From Cellulomonas phragmiteti (lineage in GTDB: Bacteria; Actinomycetota; Actinomycetes; Actinomycetales; Cellulomonadaceae), in NCBI RefSeq assembly GCF_016862775.1, contig NZ_BONP01000002.1:1-64000 (forward strand): a stretch of DNA of 64,000 bases, written 5' to 3'. The notes beneath the pieces are model-generated. The model saw only the letters and a program-made list of their open reading frames with translations, was not told where the DNA came from and ran no database searches. Below, in pieces: positions 17,480 through 24,998 of this stretch. The number at the start of each line of letters is the position of its first letter. Positions within the stretch are counted from its first letter, which is position 1. The translations under genes and the position numbers were made by a program.

Positions 17480-17577
17480 CGAGAGAGCAATCCAGCCCCA
17501 CCCCAGGGGCGAGAGAGCAATCCAGCCCCCCACCGCGCGGCGAGAGAGCAATCCAGCGGTGCTGGATTGCTCTCTCG
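17480..17577. repeat. Three direct repeats ending in a perfect hairpin
   Basis: CGAGAGAGCAATCCAGC occurs at 17480-17496, 17510-17526 and 17541-17557, and its exact reverse complement follows at 17561-17577 after a 3-nt loop. The last direct copy plus the inverted copy make a perfect 17-bp hairpin. The array lies between msrA and the ligase gene, so it could terminate msrA. However, terminators do not normally carry two extra arms, and a related hairpin sits at 38635-38702. Spacers of 13-14 nt and only three units rule out a normal CRISPR array. Confidence 0.85.
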
Positions 17578-17655
17578 CGCGTTCTGGAGGGGGTGCGGGG
17601 ATGGTCTCGGCCGGGCGGGCGGGCGGGTGTCGGTGGGGCGGGTCAGGATGGGCCC

Positions 17656-19242
17656 ATGCTCTTCGACGACGTCGCCGACGCGTCCGCGCGGGTCGCGGCG
17701 ACCCCGTCCCGGCTGGCCAAGCGCGCGGTCCTGGCCGACGTGCTGCGGCGCGCCGCGGCCGACGGTCCGGACGTCGTCGCCGTCGTCTCGCGGTACCTCG
17801 GCGGGGAGCTGCGGCAGCGACGCACCGGGCTGGGGTGGCGCTCGCTGGCCGCGATGCCCGGTCCTGCCGACGCGCCGACGCTGACCGTGCTCGAGGTCGA
17901 CGCGGCCTTCGCCAGCATGGCCGGCCTGTCCGGGGCCGGGTCGTCGACCGCCCGCACGCAGGCCGCGCAGGCGCTCTTCGCGGCCGCCACCGAACGCGAG
18001 CAGCGTCTGCTCAGGGGGCTGGTCAGCGGGGAGCTGCGGCAGGGGGCGCTCGACGCGCTGCTGCTCGACGCGGTCGCCGAGGCCGCGGGGGTCCCCGCGG
18101 AGGTGGTCCGACGGGCCGCCATGCTGGCCGGCGAGACCGAGGCCGTCGCGGTCGCGGCGCTCGGTGCCGCGTCGCCCGACGACGCACGCACGGCGCTCGA
18201 CACGTTCACGCTGACCGTCGGACGCCCCGTGCGACCGATGCTGGCCCAGTCGGCGCCGGACGTCGCGACGGCCGTGGACCAGCTCACCGGGCGCACCGAC
18301 CCCGACGCGCCAGCACCGCAGGTCGTCGTCGACACCAAGCTCGACGGCATCCGCATCCAGGTGCACCGCGACGGTGACGACGTCCGCGTCTACACCCGCA
18401 GCCTCGACGACATCACGGCTCGCGTCCCCGAGATCGTCACCGCGGTCCGTGCGCTGCCGGCCCGCACGCTCGTGTTCGACGGCGAGGCACTGGCCCTGGA
18501 CGCCGAGGGGCGCCCGCGCCCGTTCCAGGAGACCGCGTCGCGCAGCGCGACCCGTGAGTCCGAGCTCGCCGCGTCGGCGACGCTCACGCCCTTCTTCTTC
18601 GACGTCCTGCACGTCGACGGCCGCGACCTGCTCGACGCACCGCTGCACGAGCGGCTCGCCGTGCTCGACCAGGTGGCCGCGCCGCACGTCGTCGGTCGCG
18701 TCGTCACGGCCGACGCGACGGTCGCGGCCGACCACTTCGCGTCCGTGGTGGCCGCCGGGCAGGAGGGTGTCGTCGTCAAGGCGTGCGACGCCCCGTACGA
18801 GGCGGGGCGCCGCGGTGCGGCGTGGGTCAAGGTCAAGCCGCGGCACACGCTCGACCTCGTCGTGCTGGCCGTCGAGCGCGGGTCCGGGCGGCGGTCGGGC
18901 CTCCTGTCGAACATCCACCTGGGCGCGCGCGACCCGGCCGGCGGTTTCGTCATGCTCGGCAAGACGTTCAAGGGCATGACCGACGAGATGCTCGCGTGGC
19001 AGACGCAGCGGTTTCGCGAGCTGGAGGTCGCCGACGACGGCTGGGTGGTCACGCTGCGCCCCGAGCAGGTCGTCGAGATCGCTCTCGACGGGCTGCAGCG
19101 CTCGACGCGCTACCCGGGCGGCCTGGCCCTGCGCTTCGCGCGGGTGCTGCGGTACCGGGACGACAAGCCGGCGTCGGAGGCGGACACGATCGACACCGTG
19201 CGTGCGCTCGCCGCACCGGACCGGCCTCCGTCGGCACCGTGA
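17656..19242 (+). CDS. ATP-dependent DNA ligase (LigB/LigC-like)
   Basis: The 528-aa protein carries an N-terminal helical DNA-binding domain (about 1-195), an adenylation domain whose nucleophile is K228 in [16 protein letters not shown] (motif I, KxDG), and a C-terminal OB-fold domain. Other nucleotidyltransferase motifs are [38 protein letters not shown] and [14 protein letters not shown]. It seals nicks with ATP as cofactor and would supplement the NAD-dependent replicative LigA. No Ku, polymerase or nuclease domain is fused, so it resembles mycobacterial LigB. Start choice: the ATG at 17656 has a possible -10 (CAGGAT) ending 6 nt upstream and may be leaderless; a longer start would enter glycine/arginine-rich filler. 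Confidence 0.93.
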   Translation: MLFDDVADASARVAATPSRLAKRAVLADVLRRAAADGPDVVAVVSRYLGGELRQRRTGLGWRSLAAMPGPADAPTLTVLEVDAAFASMAGLSGAGSSTARTQAAQALFAAATEREQRLLRGLVSGELRQGALDALLLDAVAEAAGVPAEVVRRAAMLAGETEAVAVAALGAASPDDARTALDTFTLTVGRPVRPMLAQSAPDVATAVDQLTGRTDPDAPAPQVVVDTKLDGIRIQVHRDGDDVRVYTRSLDDITARVPEIVTAVRALPARTLVFDGEALALDAEGRPRPFQETASRSATRESELAASATLTPFFFDVLHVDGRDLLDAPLHERLAVLDQVAAPHVVGRVVTADATVAADHFASVVAAGQEGVVVKACDAPYEAGRRGAAWVKVKPRHTLDLVVLAVERGSGRRSGLLSNIHLGARDPAGGFVMLGKTFKGMTDEMLAWQTQRFRELEVADDGWVVTLRPEQVVEIALDGLQRSTRYPGGLALRFARVLRYRDDKPASEADTIDTVRALAAPDRPPSAP

Positions 19243-19277
19243 GGGGTTCCCGTCGCCTGACGACGGCAACCCCTCAC
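19239..19277 (+). terminator. Terminator of the DNA ligase gene
   Basis: Arms of 17 bp with one mismatch (GTGAGGGGTT...CGTCG and CGACG...AACCCCTCAC) start inside the ligase stop codon. A second hairpin, GGATCGCC-GCGG-GGCGATCC, lies at 19289-19308, shortly before the next gene. Confidence 0.7.
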
Positions 19278-19327
19278 GCCCACGTCCCGGATCGCCGCGG
19301 GGCGATCCGTTTGGCAGGGTGTGCCAC

Positions 19328-20221
19328 GTGGCGTCCAGCGAAGCAGTGACCGGCAGCGACGGCGCGACCACGCCCGTGGCGGCAGCAGACGACCACAGGA
19401 CACCGGCGTGGGCCCGCCCACGGGCCCACGTGTGGCGGGTGCTCGCCGCGTCGCTCGTGTGCGGGTCGGCGATCCTCATGTTCGCGATCCACGTGCGGCC
19501 GCTGGCCTACGTGCCACTCGTCCTCGGGGTCGTCCTGGCGTGGGCCGTGGACCGGGTGCTGGGGCGCGACCTGCTGGTGATCGCCGCCGGCATGGGGATC
19601 GTCAGCACGATCCCGCTGGCCGCGGACCTGTCGGACCTGGGGATCCTGCAGTTCGGGATCGCCCTGTCGCTGGCCGTGATCATCCCGTTCGTGCTGTCCC
19701 GGCACGTCAACGGTGACGACGTCATCCGGTTCCCCTGGCGCACCGGCAAGCGGTGGACGAGGACGCAGTGGGCGTACCTGCTGTTCGTCGTCGGCGCCGG
19801 GTACCTCGTGCTGCCCTTCTACTTCCTGTCCTCCGGCGCGTACCTCAACTGGCCGACCGTCGTCGAGGGGCAGGACATCGCGCGCCTGTTCGTGGGCGTC
19901 AACGCGGTCGGCACGTGGGACGAGCTGTTCTTCATCTGCACGGTGTTCGCGCTCCTGCGCCGTCACTTCGGGCTGTGGACCGCGAACGTGCTGCAGTCGC
20001 TCGTGTTCGTCTCGTTCCTGTGGGAGCTCGGGTACCGCGAGTGGGGCCCGCTGCTGACCATCCCGTTCGCGCTCATCCAGGGCTTCACGTTCAACCTGAC
20101 GAAGTCGCTGACCTACGTGCTGGTCGTGCACCTGCTGTTCGACGCCGTCGTGTTCATGGTGCTGGTGCACGCGCACACCCCCGAGCTGTTCGACATCTTC
20201 GTCACCGCCCCCGGACGCTGA
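19328..20221 (+). CDS. CPBP (CAAX protease/bacteriocin-processing)-like membrane protein
   Basis: The 297-aa protein has about eight membrane helices after a 35-residue hydrophilic N-terminus. The layout and the segments GTWDELFFICTVFALLRRHF, PFALIQGFTFNLTKSL and VVHLLFDAVVFMV resemble the CPBP intramembrane metalloprotease family. The first motif, normally EExxxR, reads DELFFI, so the glutamate pair is reduced to D-E and the arginine is missing; the later histidine (HLLFD) is present. It may be a divergent or inactive member. The GTG at 19328 gives the most compact product. It ends 10 bp before the alditol oxidase gene on the same strand, so the two are probably co-transcribed. Confidence 0.7.
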   Translation: MASSEAVTGSDGATTPVAAADDHRTPAWARPRAHVWRVLAASLVCGSAILMFAIHVRPLAYVPLVLGVVLAWAVDRVLGRDLLVIAAGMGIVSTIPLAADLSDLGILQFGIALSLAVIIPFVLSRHVNGDDVIRFPWRTGKRWTRTQWAYLLFVVGAGYLVLPFYFLSSGAYLNWPTVVEGQDIARLFVGVNAVGTWDELFFICTVFALLRRHFGLWTANVLQSLVFVSFLWELGYREWGPLLTIPFALIQGFTFNLTKSLTYVLVVHLLFDAVVFMVLVHAHTPELFDIFVTAPGR

Positions 20222-20231
20222 GAGGCCCCCC

Positions 20232-21497
20232 ATGACCGACGCCCTGACGACCTGGGCCGGCAGCCACACGTTCCGCGGCGGACCGGTGGTCCACCCCGAG
20301 ACGGTCGACGAGGTGGCCGCCGTGGTCGCGGCCGCCCGGCACGTGCGCGCCCTGGGCTCCCGGCACTCGTTCCACGACCTCGCCGACTCCCCCGGCACGC
20401 TGGTCGCCCTCGACCGGCTCGACGTCCCGACCGTGATCGACCCCGACGCGCGCACCGTCACGGTGGGCGCCGGCGTGCGCTACGGCGAGCTCGCTCGTGA
20501 CCTGCACGCTGCCGGCTGGGCGCTGCACACCATGGCCTCCCTCCCCCACATCGCCGTGGCCGGCACCGTGGCGACGGCGACGCACGGGTCGGGTGACACC
20601 GCCGCGAACCTGTCGGCGGCGGTGCGCGGGCTGGAGCTCGTCGGCGCCGGCGGCGACGTGCGCACGCTCGGGGCGGACGACCCCGAGCTGGCGGGGTCGG
20701 TGGTGGCGCTCGGCGGCCTGGGCGTCGTCACGCGGGTGACGCTCGCGGTGCAGCCGACGTACGACGTCGCGCAGGAGGTCTGGCTGGACCTGCCGTGGAC
20801 GACGGCCCTCGACGACTTCGACGCGCTGATGTCCTCGGCGTACTCGGTGAGCCTGTTCACGGACTGGCGCGGCGACACCGTCGGCCAGGTGTGGCGCAAG
20901 CACCGCGTCGACGCGGGGACGCTCGGGTCCGCACCCGACCTCGCCGGAGCGCGCCGCGCCGACGGCCCGGTGCACCCGGTGCCCGGCCAGGACCCCGTGG
21001 CCTGCACCGAGCAGGGCGCGGTCGCGGGCCCGTGGCACGAGCGGCTGCCGCACTTCCGGCTCGAGTTCACCCCCAGCGCGGGCGCGGAGCTGCAGTCCGA
21101 GTGGCTGATCCCCCGCGCGCACGCCGTCGCCGCGATCGAGGCGCTGCGCGGCCTGCGTGACCTCGTCGCTCCGCTGCTGCTGGTCAGCGAGGTGCGGTCC
21201 GTCGCCGGCGACGACCTGTGGCTGTCGACCGCGCACGGTGGTGACCGGGTGGCCCTGCACTTCACGTGGCTGCCGCTGCGGGAGCAGGTCGACGCGGCGC
21301 TGCCCGTCATCGAGGAGGCGCTCGCCCCGTTCGACGCGCGGCCGCACTGGGGCAAGCTCTTCTCCGGCCCCGGTCCGGACCGCACCTGGCAGGACCTGTA
21401 CCCGCGGTGGGACGACGCGGTCGCGCTGCTGGCCCGTCGCGACCCCGCGGGCGTGTTCGCCAACGACTTCCTGCTCCGGCACGGGCTGCGGGCCTGA
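20232..21497 (+). CDS. aldO: Alditol (xylitol/sorbitol) oxidase, FAD-linked
   Basis: This 421-aa member of the vanillyl-alcohol-oxidase flavoprotein family oxidises the terminal hydroxyl of sugar alcohols to the aldose and produces hydrogen peroxide. The histidine of GSRHSF (H45) matches the covalent FAD attachment site of Streptomyces AldO, and VAGTVATATHGSGDTAANLSA is the FAD pyrophosphate-binding region. The C-terminal HWGKLF and HFTWLP blocks hold the substrate-site lysine and neighbours. Length is within a few residues of AldO (418). The ATG follows the CPBP-like gene by 10 bp. In a xylan-degrading organism xylitol or related polyols are plausible substrates, but specificity is inferred. 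Confidence 0.9.
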   Translation: MTDALTTWAGSHTFRGGPVVHPETVDEVAAVVAAARHVRALGSRHSFHDLADSPGTLVALDRLDVPTVIDPDARTVTVGAGVRYGELARDLHAAGWALHTMASLPHIAVAGTVATATHGSGDTAANLSAAVRGLELVGAGGDVRTLGADDPELAGSVVALGGLGVVTRVTLAVQPTYDVAQEVWLDLPWTTALDDFDALMSSAYSVSLFTDWRGDTVGQVWRKHRVDAGTLGSAPDLAGARRADGPVHPVPGQDPVACTEQGAVAGPWHERLPHFRLEFTPSAGAELQSEWLIPRAHAVAAIEALRGLRDLVAPLLLVSEVRSVAGDDLWLSTAHGGDRVALHFTWLPLREQVDAALPVIEEALAPFDARPHWGKLFSGPGPDRTWQDLYPRWDDAVALLARRDPAGVFANDFLLRHGLRA

Positions 21498-21515
21498 CCC
21501 GCCCGGGGCCCCGCA

Positions 21516-22454
21516 TCAGGCGTCCCAGGTGGTCTCCCGGGTCATGAGGTCCGTCCAGCCGTCGCGCCCCAGGGGTGACAGGGTGCGCACCCGCGGTCCG
21601 GGGTGCAGCCGGGCGTCCTCGGCGTACCGGCGGGCCAGCTCGGCCTCGGCCGCGGTGTCGCCGGCGTCCGCCCGGACCAGCAGGTCCGCGACGTCGTCGG
21701 CCAGGGCGTCGACCTCGCCGGGGTCCCCCTCGAGGCGCGCGCCCCACACGTCCCACAGCAGGAGCTCCTCGCTGCGTCGGTGCGCGAGCTCGAGGACCAC
21801 GTAGTCCCGGACGAACTCGCGCCCGCTCAGCTCCGGCAGCTGCGGCGACACCCCGTAGCGCCGTAGGTCCAGCCCGTCGCGACGGTGCGCGAGCCACAGC
21901 TCGGCGGCCGTGGGGAACGGGCTGTCGAGGCCTGTCGGCAGGTCGGACGGGTCGAACGGGTCCCCCGCGGGCGGCGCGGCGCCGAACGCCGCGTCGAGCT
22001 CGGGGTCCGCACGCACCCAGCGCCCGCCCTCCCAGCGCTCGACGACGACGTGGTCGTGCGCGAACCCGGGGGCGAAGTACCGGGCGAAGCCGACGCGCGA
22101 GCGGGCGGGGATGCCGTGCTCGCGCAGCACGCCCACCGCGAGCAGTGTGTGGTCCCGGCAGCACCCGGCCACGCGGGCCGCCGGCGGGCGACCCGCGAGC
22201 GGGCCCGGCGCCAGCGCCAGACCCGCGTCGAGGATCGCCTCCAGCCAGCGCAGGTCGACGTCCGGCAGCCGCCCCGCATCGATCGTGCCGGCCTCGGCCC
22301 GGTAGTGGGCGATGAGCCCGGTCGCAGCGGCGTGGATCTGCGCAGCCCCGGTCCCGAGCGCCGCGAGCACGTCGGCGTGCCGGCCCGGGTCGCTGTAGGG
22401 CGAGTGCCGCACCCACGCACCGGGCCCCGGGTCCTCGTCGGTCGCACCCCGCAC
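21516..22454 (-). CDS. Transglutaminase-like (cysteine peptidase fold) protein
   Basis: The 312-aa cytoplasmic protein carries a transglutaminase-like core: cysteine in VAGCCRDHTLLAVGVLREHGIPAR (C98/C99), histidine in FAHDHVVVER (H133/H135) and aspartate in WVRADPELD (D150), forming a plausible Cys-His-Asp triad. The remaining C-terminal half is helical and acidic, with no named domain that I recognise. There is no signal peptide or membrane helix, so it acts inside the cell. Such proteins may cut or crosslink peptides; no substrate can be named. The GTG at 22454 is preceded by GGAGGAGG and excludes a poorly conserved 26-residue extension. The gene is monocistronic, between alditol oxidase (convergent) and the WxL cluster. 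Confidence 0.82.
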   Translation of the reverse strand: MRGATDEDPGPGAWVRHSPYSDPGRHADVLAALGTGAAQIHAAATGLIAHYRAEAGTIDAGRLPDVDLRWLEAILDAGLALAPGPLAGRPPAARVAGCCRDHTLLAVGVLREHGIPARSRVGFARYFAPGFAHDHVVVERWEGGRWVRADPELDAAFGAAPPAGDPFDPSDLPTGLDSPFPTAAELWLAHRRDGLDLRRYGVSPQLPELSGREFVRDYVVLELAHRRSEELLLWDVWGARLEGDPGEVDALADDVADLLVRADAGDTAAEAELARRYAEDARLHPGPRVRTLSPLGRDGWTDLMTRETTWDA

Positions 22455-22551
22455 GGTCGCCTCCTCCTGCGCCCGCCGCGGACGCCTCAGGAGGGTGGAC
22501 GCGCGCCGCGCGCCGGACTCATCGGCCGGCACGGGACCGGGGAGGACCGCG

Positions 22552-23607
22552 TCAGGGCACGGGCACCGTCGGCGCGTCCTGCGCGCGTGCCGCGGCGACG
22601 GCCTCGGCGACGAGCCGGTCGGTGGCGGCCGTGCGGCGCCGGGCCTGCCGGCGGGCGGTCCACACGGCCGCGGCCGCGAGCACCAGCAGGGTCAGCAGCG
22701 TCCACGGGACGGCGGCGGTCGCGGCCGTCGCGGTCACGGGCGCCAGCGTGGTCCCGTCCGTGACGACCGTCGGCACCAGGCTCACGGTCGCGCCCAGCCA
22801 CAGCAGGGGACGCACCCCGTCGACCGTCACCTCCACCGTGGTGCGCTCCCCGGGCAGCAGCTCGGGCACGTCGACCTGCTGCACGCGCGCCGCCCAGCCG
22901 AAGGGTCCGGACACCGTGACGGTCGCGACGCCGTCGACCCGCACGTTCCCGGCGTTCACCACGTCGACGCGCACGTCGGCCGACCCGGCGGCGGCCGGGT
23001 TCAGCACGCCCTGGTGGACCGCGCGGACGTCCGCGAGCGCGGCACCGGGCGTGACGGGCCCGTCGACGCGCAGGTGCAGGCGCGCGCCGAGGCGCCGGTC
23101 GATGCTCACGCCGTCCTCGCGCGCGCTCGCCAGGGAGGTGACCACACCTCCGGCGTGGTCACCGGGCTCCGCGTCGGACGGGATCGTCAGGGTGAAGGGG
23201 ACGACGACGCTCTCGCCCGCGGGGATCGTGACCTCGGGGCTGCCGACGCTCGTCCACGCGCCTACGCCGGTGGACCGCTCGTCGGGGCGGAGCAGGTCCA
23301 GCACGCCGCGCGACGTCGTGAACGCGTCGGCGACGTAGACGCGCAGCGTCGTCTCGGCGGCACCGTGGTTGCTCACGACGAGGGCGTCCTCGACGGTCTC
23401 GCCGGGGGCAGCGGTGTACGCGAAGTTGGGCCGGCCCGCCTCGTGCGGCTCGACGTCGGCCGGGCGCACCCCCCAGGTGACGGTGGTCGTCGCGGCGTCG
23501 GCGGCGGCGGCGTGCGCGGGCGCCCCGAGCAGGACGGCGCCGAGCAGCGCGACGGCGAGGGACAGGGGGACGAGCGCGGCCGGGATGCGGGCCTGCGGGC
23601 GAGTCAT
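22552..23607 (-). CDS. DUF916 / WxL-interacting-type surface protein
   Basis: This 351-aa secreted and membrane-anchored protein has a signal peptide (1-37, ending AHAAAADA). Next come two Ig-like beta domains: one at about 40-170 (VTWGVRPADVEP, FAYTAAPGETVEDALVVSNHG, DHAGGVVTSLA) and one at about 175-290. A C-terminal membrane helix (about 296-318) and a basic cytoplasmic tail finish it. This matches the WxL-interacting, peptidoglycan-binding (DUF916) proteins of Firmicutes, which hold WxL proteins at the wall. It is the last gene of a three-gene set in which the two upstream genes encode WxL-domain proteins, so it is the probable wall receptor for both. Confidence 0.85.
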   Translation of the reverse strand: MTRPQARIPAALVPLSLAVALLGAVLLGAPAHAAAADAATTTVTWGVRPADVEPHEAGRPNFAYTAAPGETVEDALVVSNHGAAETTLRVYVADAFTTSRGVLDLLRPDERSTGVGAWTSVGSPEVTIPAGESVVVPFTLTIPSDAEPGDHAGGVVTSLASAREDGVSIDRRLGARLHLRVDGPVTPGAALADVRAVHQGVLNPAAAGSADVRVDVVNAGNVRVDGVATVTVSGPFGWAARVQQVDVPELLPGERTTVEVTVDGVRPLLWLGATVSLVPTVVTDGTTLAPVTATAATAAVPWTLLTLLVLAAAAVWTARRQARRRTAATDRLVAEAVAAARAQDAPTVPVP

Positions 23608-23656
23608 GCGTCGGGCTCCAGGGGTGCGGGGTGAGAGCGGCTGCGGTGGGGCTGCG

Positions 23657-23693
23657 GTCGGCCCCCGGCGCCGGGTGCGGGCCGGGGGCCGAC
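23657..23693 (-). terminator. Hairpin between the WxL gene and the DUF916 gene
   Basis: A 13-bp perfect stem (GTCGGCCCCCGGC with GCCGGGGGCCGAC) starts 18 nt past the stop of the middle gene. It may attenuate read-through into the DUF916 gene, giving more WxL protein than receptor. Confidence 0.6.
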
Positions 23694-23711
23694 CGGGTGG
23701 TGCGGGTCGGG

Positions 23712-24905
23712 TCAGCTGAGTGCGGTCAACGTCAGCGTCGCGGCGTACCGACCCTGCGTGACCGAGACGGGCAGCAGCAGCTCGAGGTCCGCACCGAGCA
23801 GGGCCGACCCCGGGGCGTGCCCCGCGGGTGCCGCGCCGAGGACGGCCGGCGTGGACAGGCCGTCGCCCGCCACGAACCCGGAGACCACGGCGGCGCCGGC
23901 CACGGCACCGGCAGCGTCGTCGGCGACCGAGGGGGTCCACCCCAGGTGCTTGCCGTCGACCGTCCGGTCGCCGGACACGAAGTCGCTGACCTGCCCGGAC
24001 AGCGACCACGCCGGCGCGCCACGGCGGGTGTCCGTCACCCGGACCGGGTTGAGGACGCCGCGCGCGGCGAACCGGTCGCCCTCCCGCTGGGCGACGCCCA
24101 GGTCGACGAGGTCGTTCGAGCCGTCGACGGCCCAGACGAGCTGGCCGGCGTCGACCGCGGGCACCGTGACCTCGAGGCGCTGCTCGTCGGGCGCGGTCGC
24201 CGGCGCGAGCGTCGCCGTCAGCGACGGCAGGTCGAGGTAGACGTCCGAGCTGGAGGCCCGGTCCTGGTAGAGCGCCACGGCGATCGTGTGCGTGCCGGGC
24301 ACGAGGGTGCCCGCGGGCAGGGCCGCCGGGTCGACGGTGAACCTGCTCGACACCGGGTTGCCCGCCGAGACCCCCGCGTACTGCAGGTTGCGGGTGGGGT
24401 CGCTCGCGCGCTCGTCGCGGTCCCGGAAGACGAGGACCCCGTCGAGGTACACGCGGACCGCGTCGTCGTACGCGACCTGCCCCTGGAGCGACACCAGCCG
24501 GTCGAGGGTGTCGGCGTCGAGGTCGACGGTTGTCCGGAAGAAGTACGTGGGGACGGTCGTGCCGGAGACGCCGTTGACGTAGTGCCGCAGGAGCGTCGCG
24601 GGTCGGTAGCCGCCGCCCAGGTCGCCCAGCGCACCGTTCTTGGCGCCGAACGGTCCGGTGCCGCGGGCCCAGCCCGCGTCGTCGAAGCCCGGGGCGGTCC
24701 AGGCGAGCACGTCGGCGGCGGTGCCGTGCGGCTCGGTGGCGTCGTCGAGGTACGTCCAGGTGGTGCCGGACGTCAGCAGGGGCAGCTCGACGGGGTCGGA
24801 CGTCGTGGCGACGGCGGCGGGGGCGGCGAGCGGGACGGTGACGAGCGCTCCGGCGACGACGGCGACGAGCCGGTGCACCAGGCGACGGGGATCGGGGACG
24901 GACAC
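23712..24905 (-). CDS. Secreted WxL-domain surface protein
   Basis: The 397-aa protein has a signal peptide (about 1-33). Its N-terminal jelly-roll-like region (about 40-235) includes DDATEPHGTAADVLAW, FDDAGWARGTGPFGAKNG and YFFRTTVDL, as found beside phosphoesterases and other surface enzymes. The C-terminal WxL domain (about 243-397) has its first motif at W300-S-L302 (APAWSLSGQVSDF) and ends YAATLTLTALS, where Firmicutes proteins end in a second WxL-like motif. WxL domains bind the peptidoglycan surface non-covalently. The C-terminal domain is almost the same as that of the neighbouring phosphoesterase, so the two arose by duplication. No catalytic residues are evident. Confidence 0.85.
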   Translation of the reverse strand: MSVPDPRRLVHRLVAVVAGALVTVPLAAPAAVATTSDPVELPLLTSGTTWTYLDDATEPHGTAADVLAWTAPGFDDAGWARGTGPFGAKNGALGDLGGGYRPATLLRHYVNGVSGTTVPTYFFRTTVDLDADTLDRLVSLQGQVAYDDAVRVYLDGVLVFRDRDERASDPTRNLQYAGVSAGNPVSSRFTVDPAALPAGTLVPGTHTIAVALYQDRASSSDVYLDLPSLTATLAPATAPDEQRLEVTVPAVDAGQLVWAVDGSNDLVDLGVAQREGDRFAARGVLNPVRVTDTRRGAPAWSLSGQVSDFVSGDRTVDGKHLGWTPSVADDAAGAVAGAAVVSGFVAGDGLSTPAVLGAAPAGHAPGSALLGADLELLLPVSVTQGRYAATLTLTALS

Positions 24906-24950
24906 GAGGGCTCCTCGGGGAGGCGAAGGACGACGGACGAGGGAACGGGC

Positions 24951-24992
24951 GCGAGCGGCTCCACCGGGCGGGTGCCCGGCGGAGCCGCTCGC
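24951..24992 (-). terminator. Long hairpin between the phosphoesterase and WxL genes
   Basis: The arms GCGAGCGGCTCC and GGAGCCGCTCGC enclose a second stem (CCGGGC with GCCCGG), giving 18 paired bases with one internal A/C mismatch. It begins 6 nt past the phosphoesterase stop codon. Confidence 0.7.
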
Positions 24993-24998
24993 GCGGCA

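Noticed and set aside
17480..17577. CRISPR array
   Set aside because: Only three direct units, spacers of 13-14 nt, one exact inverted copy and no cas genes in the window.
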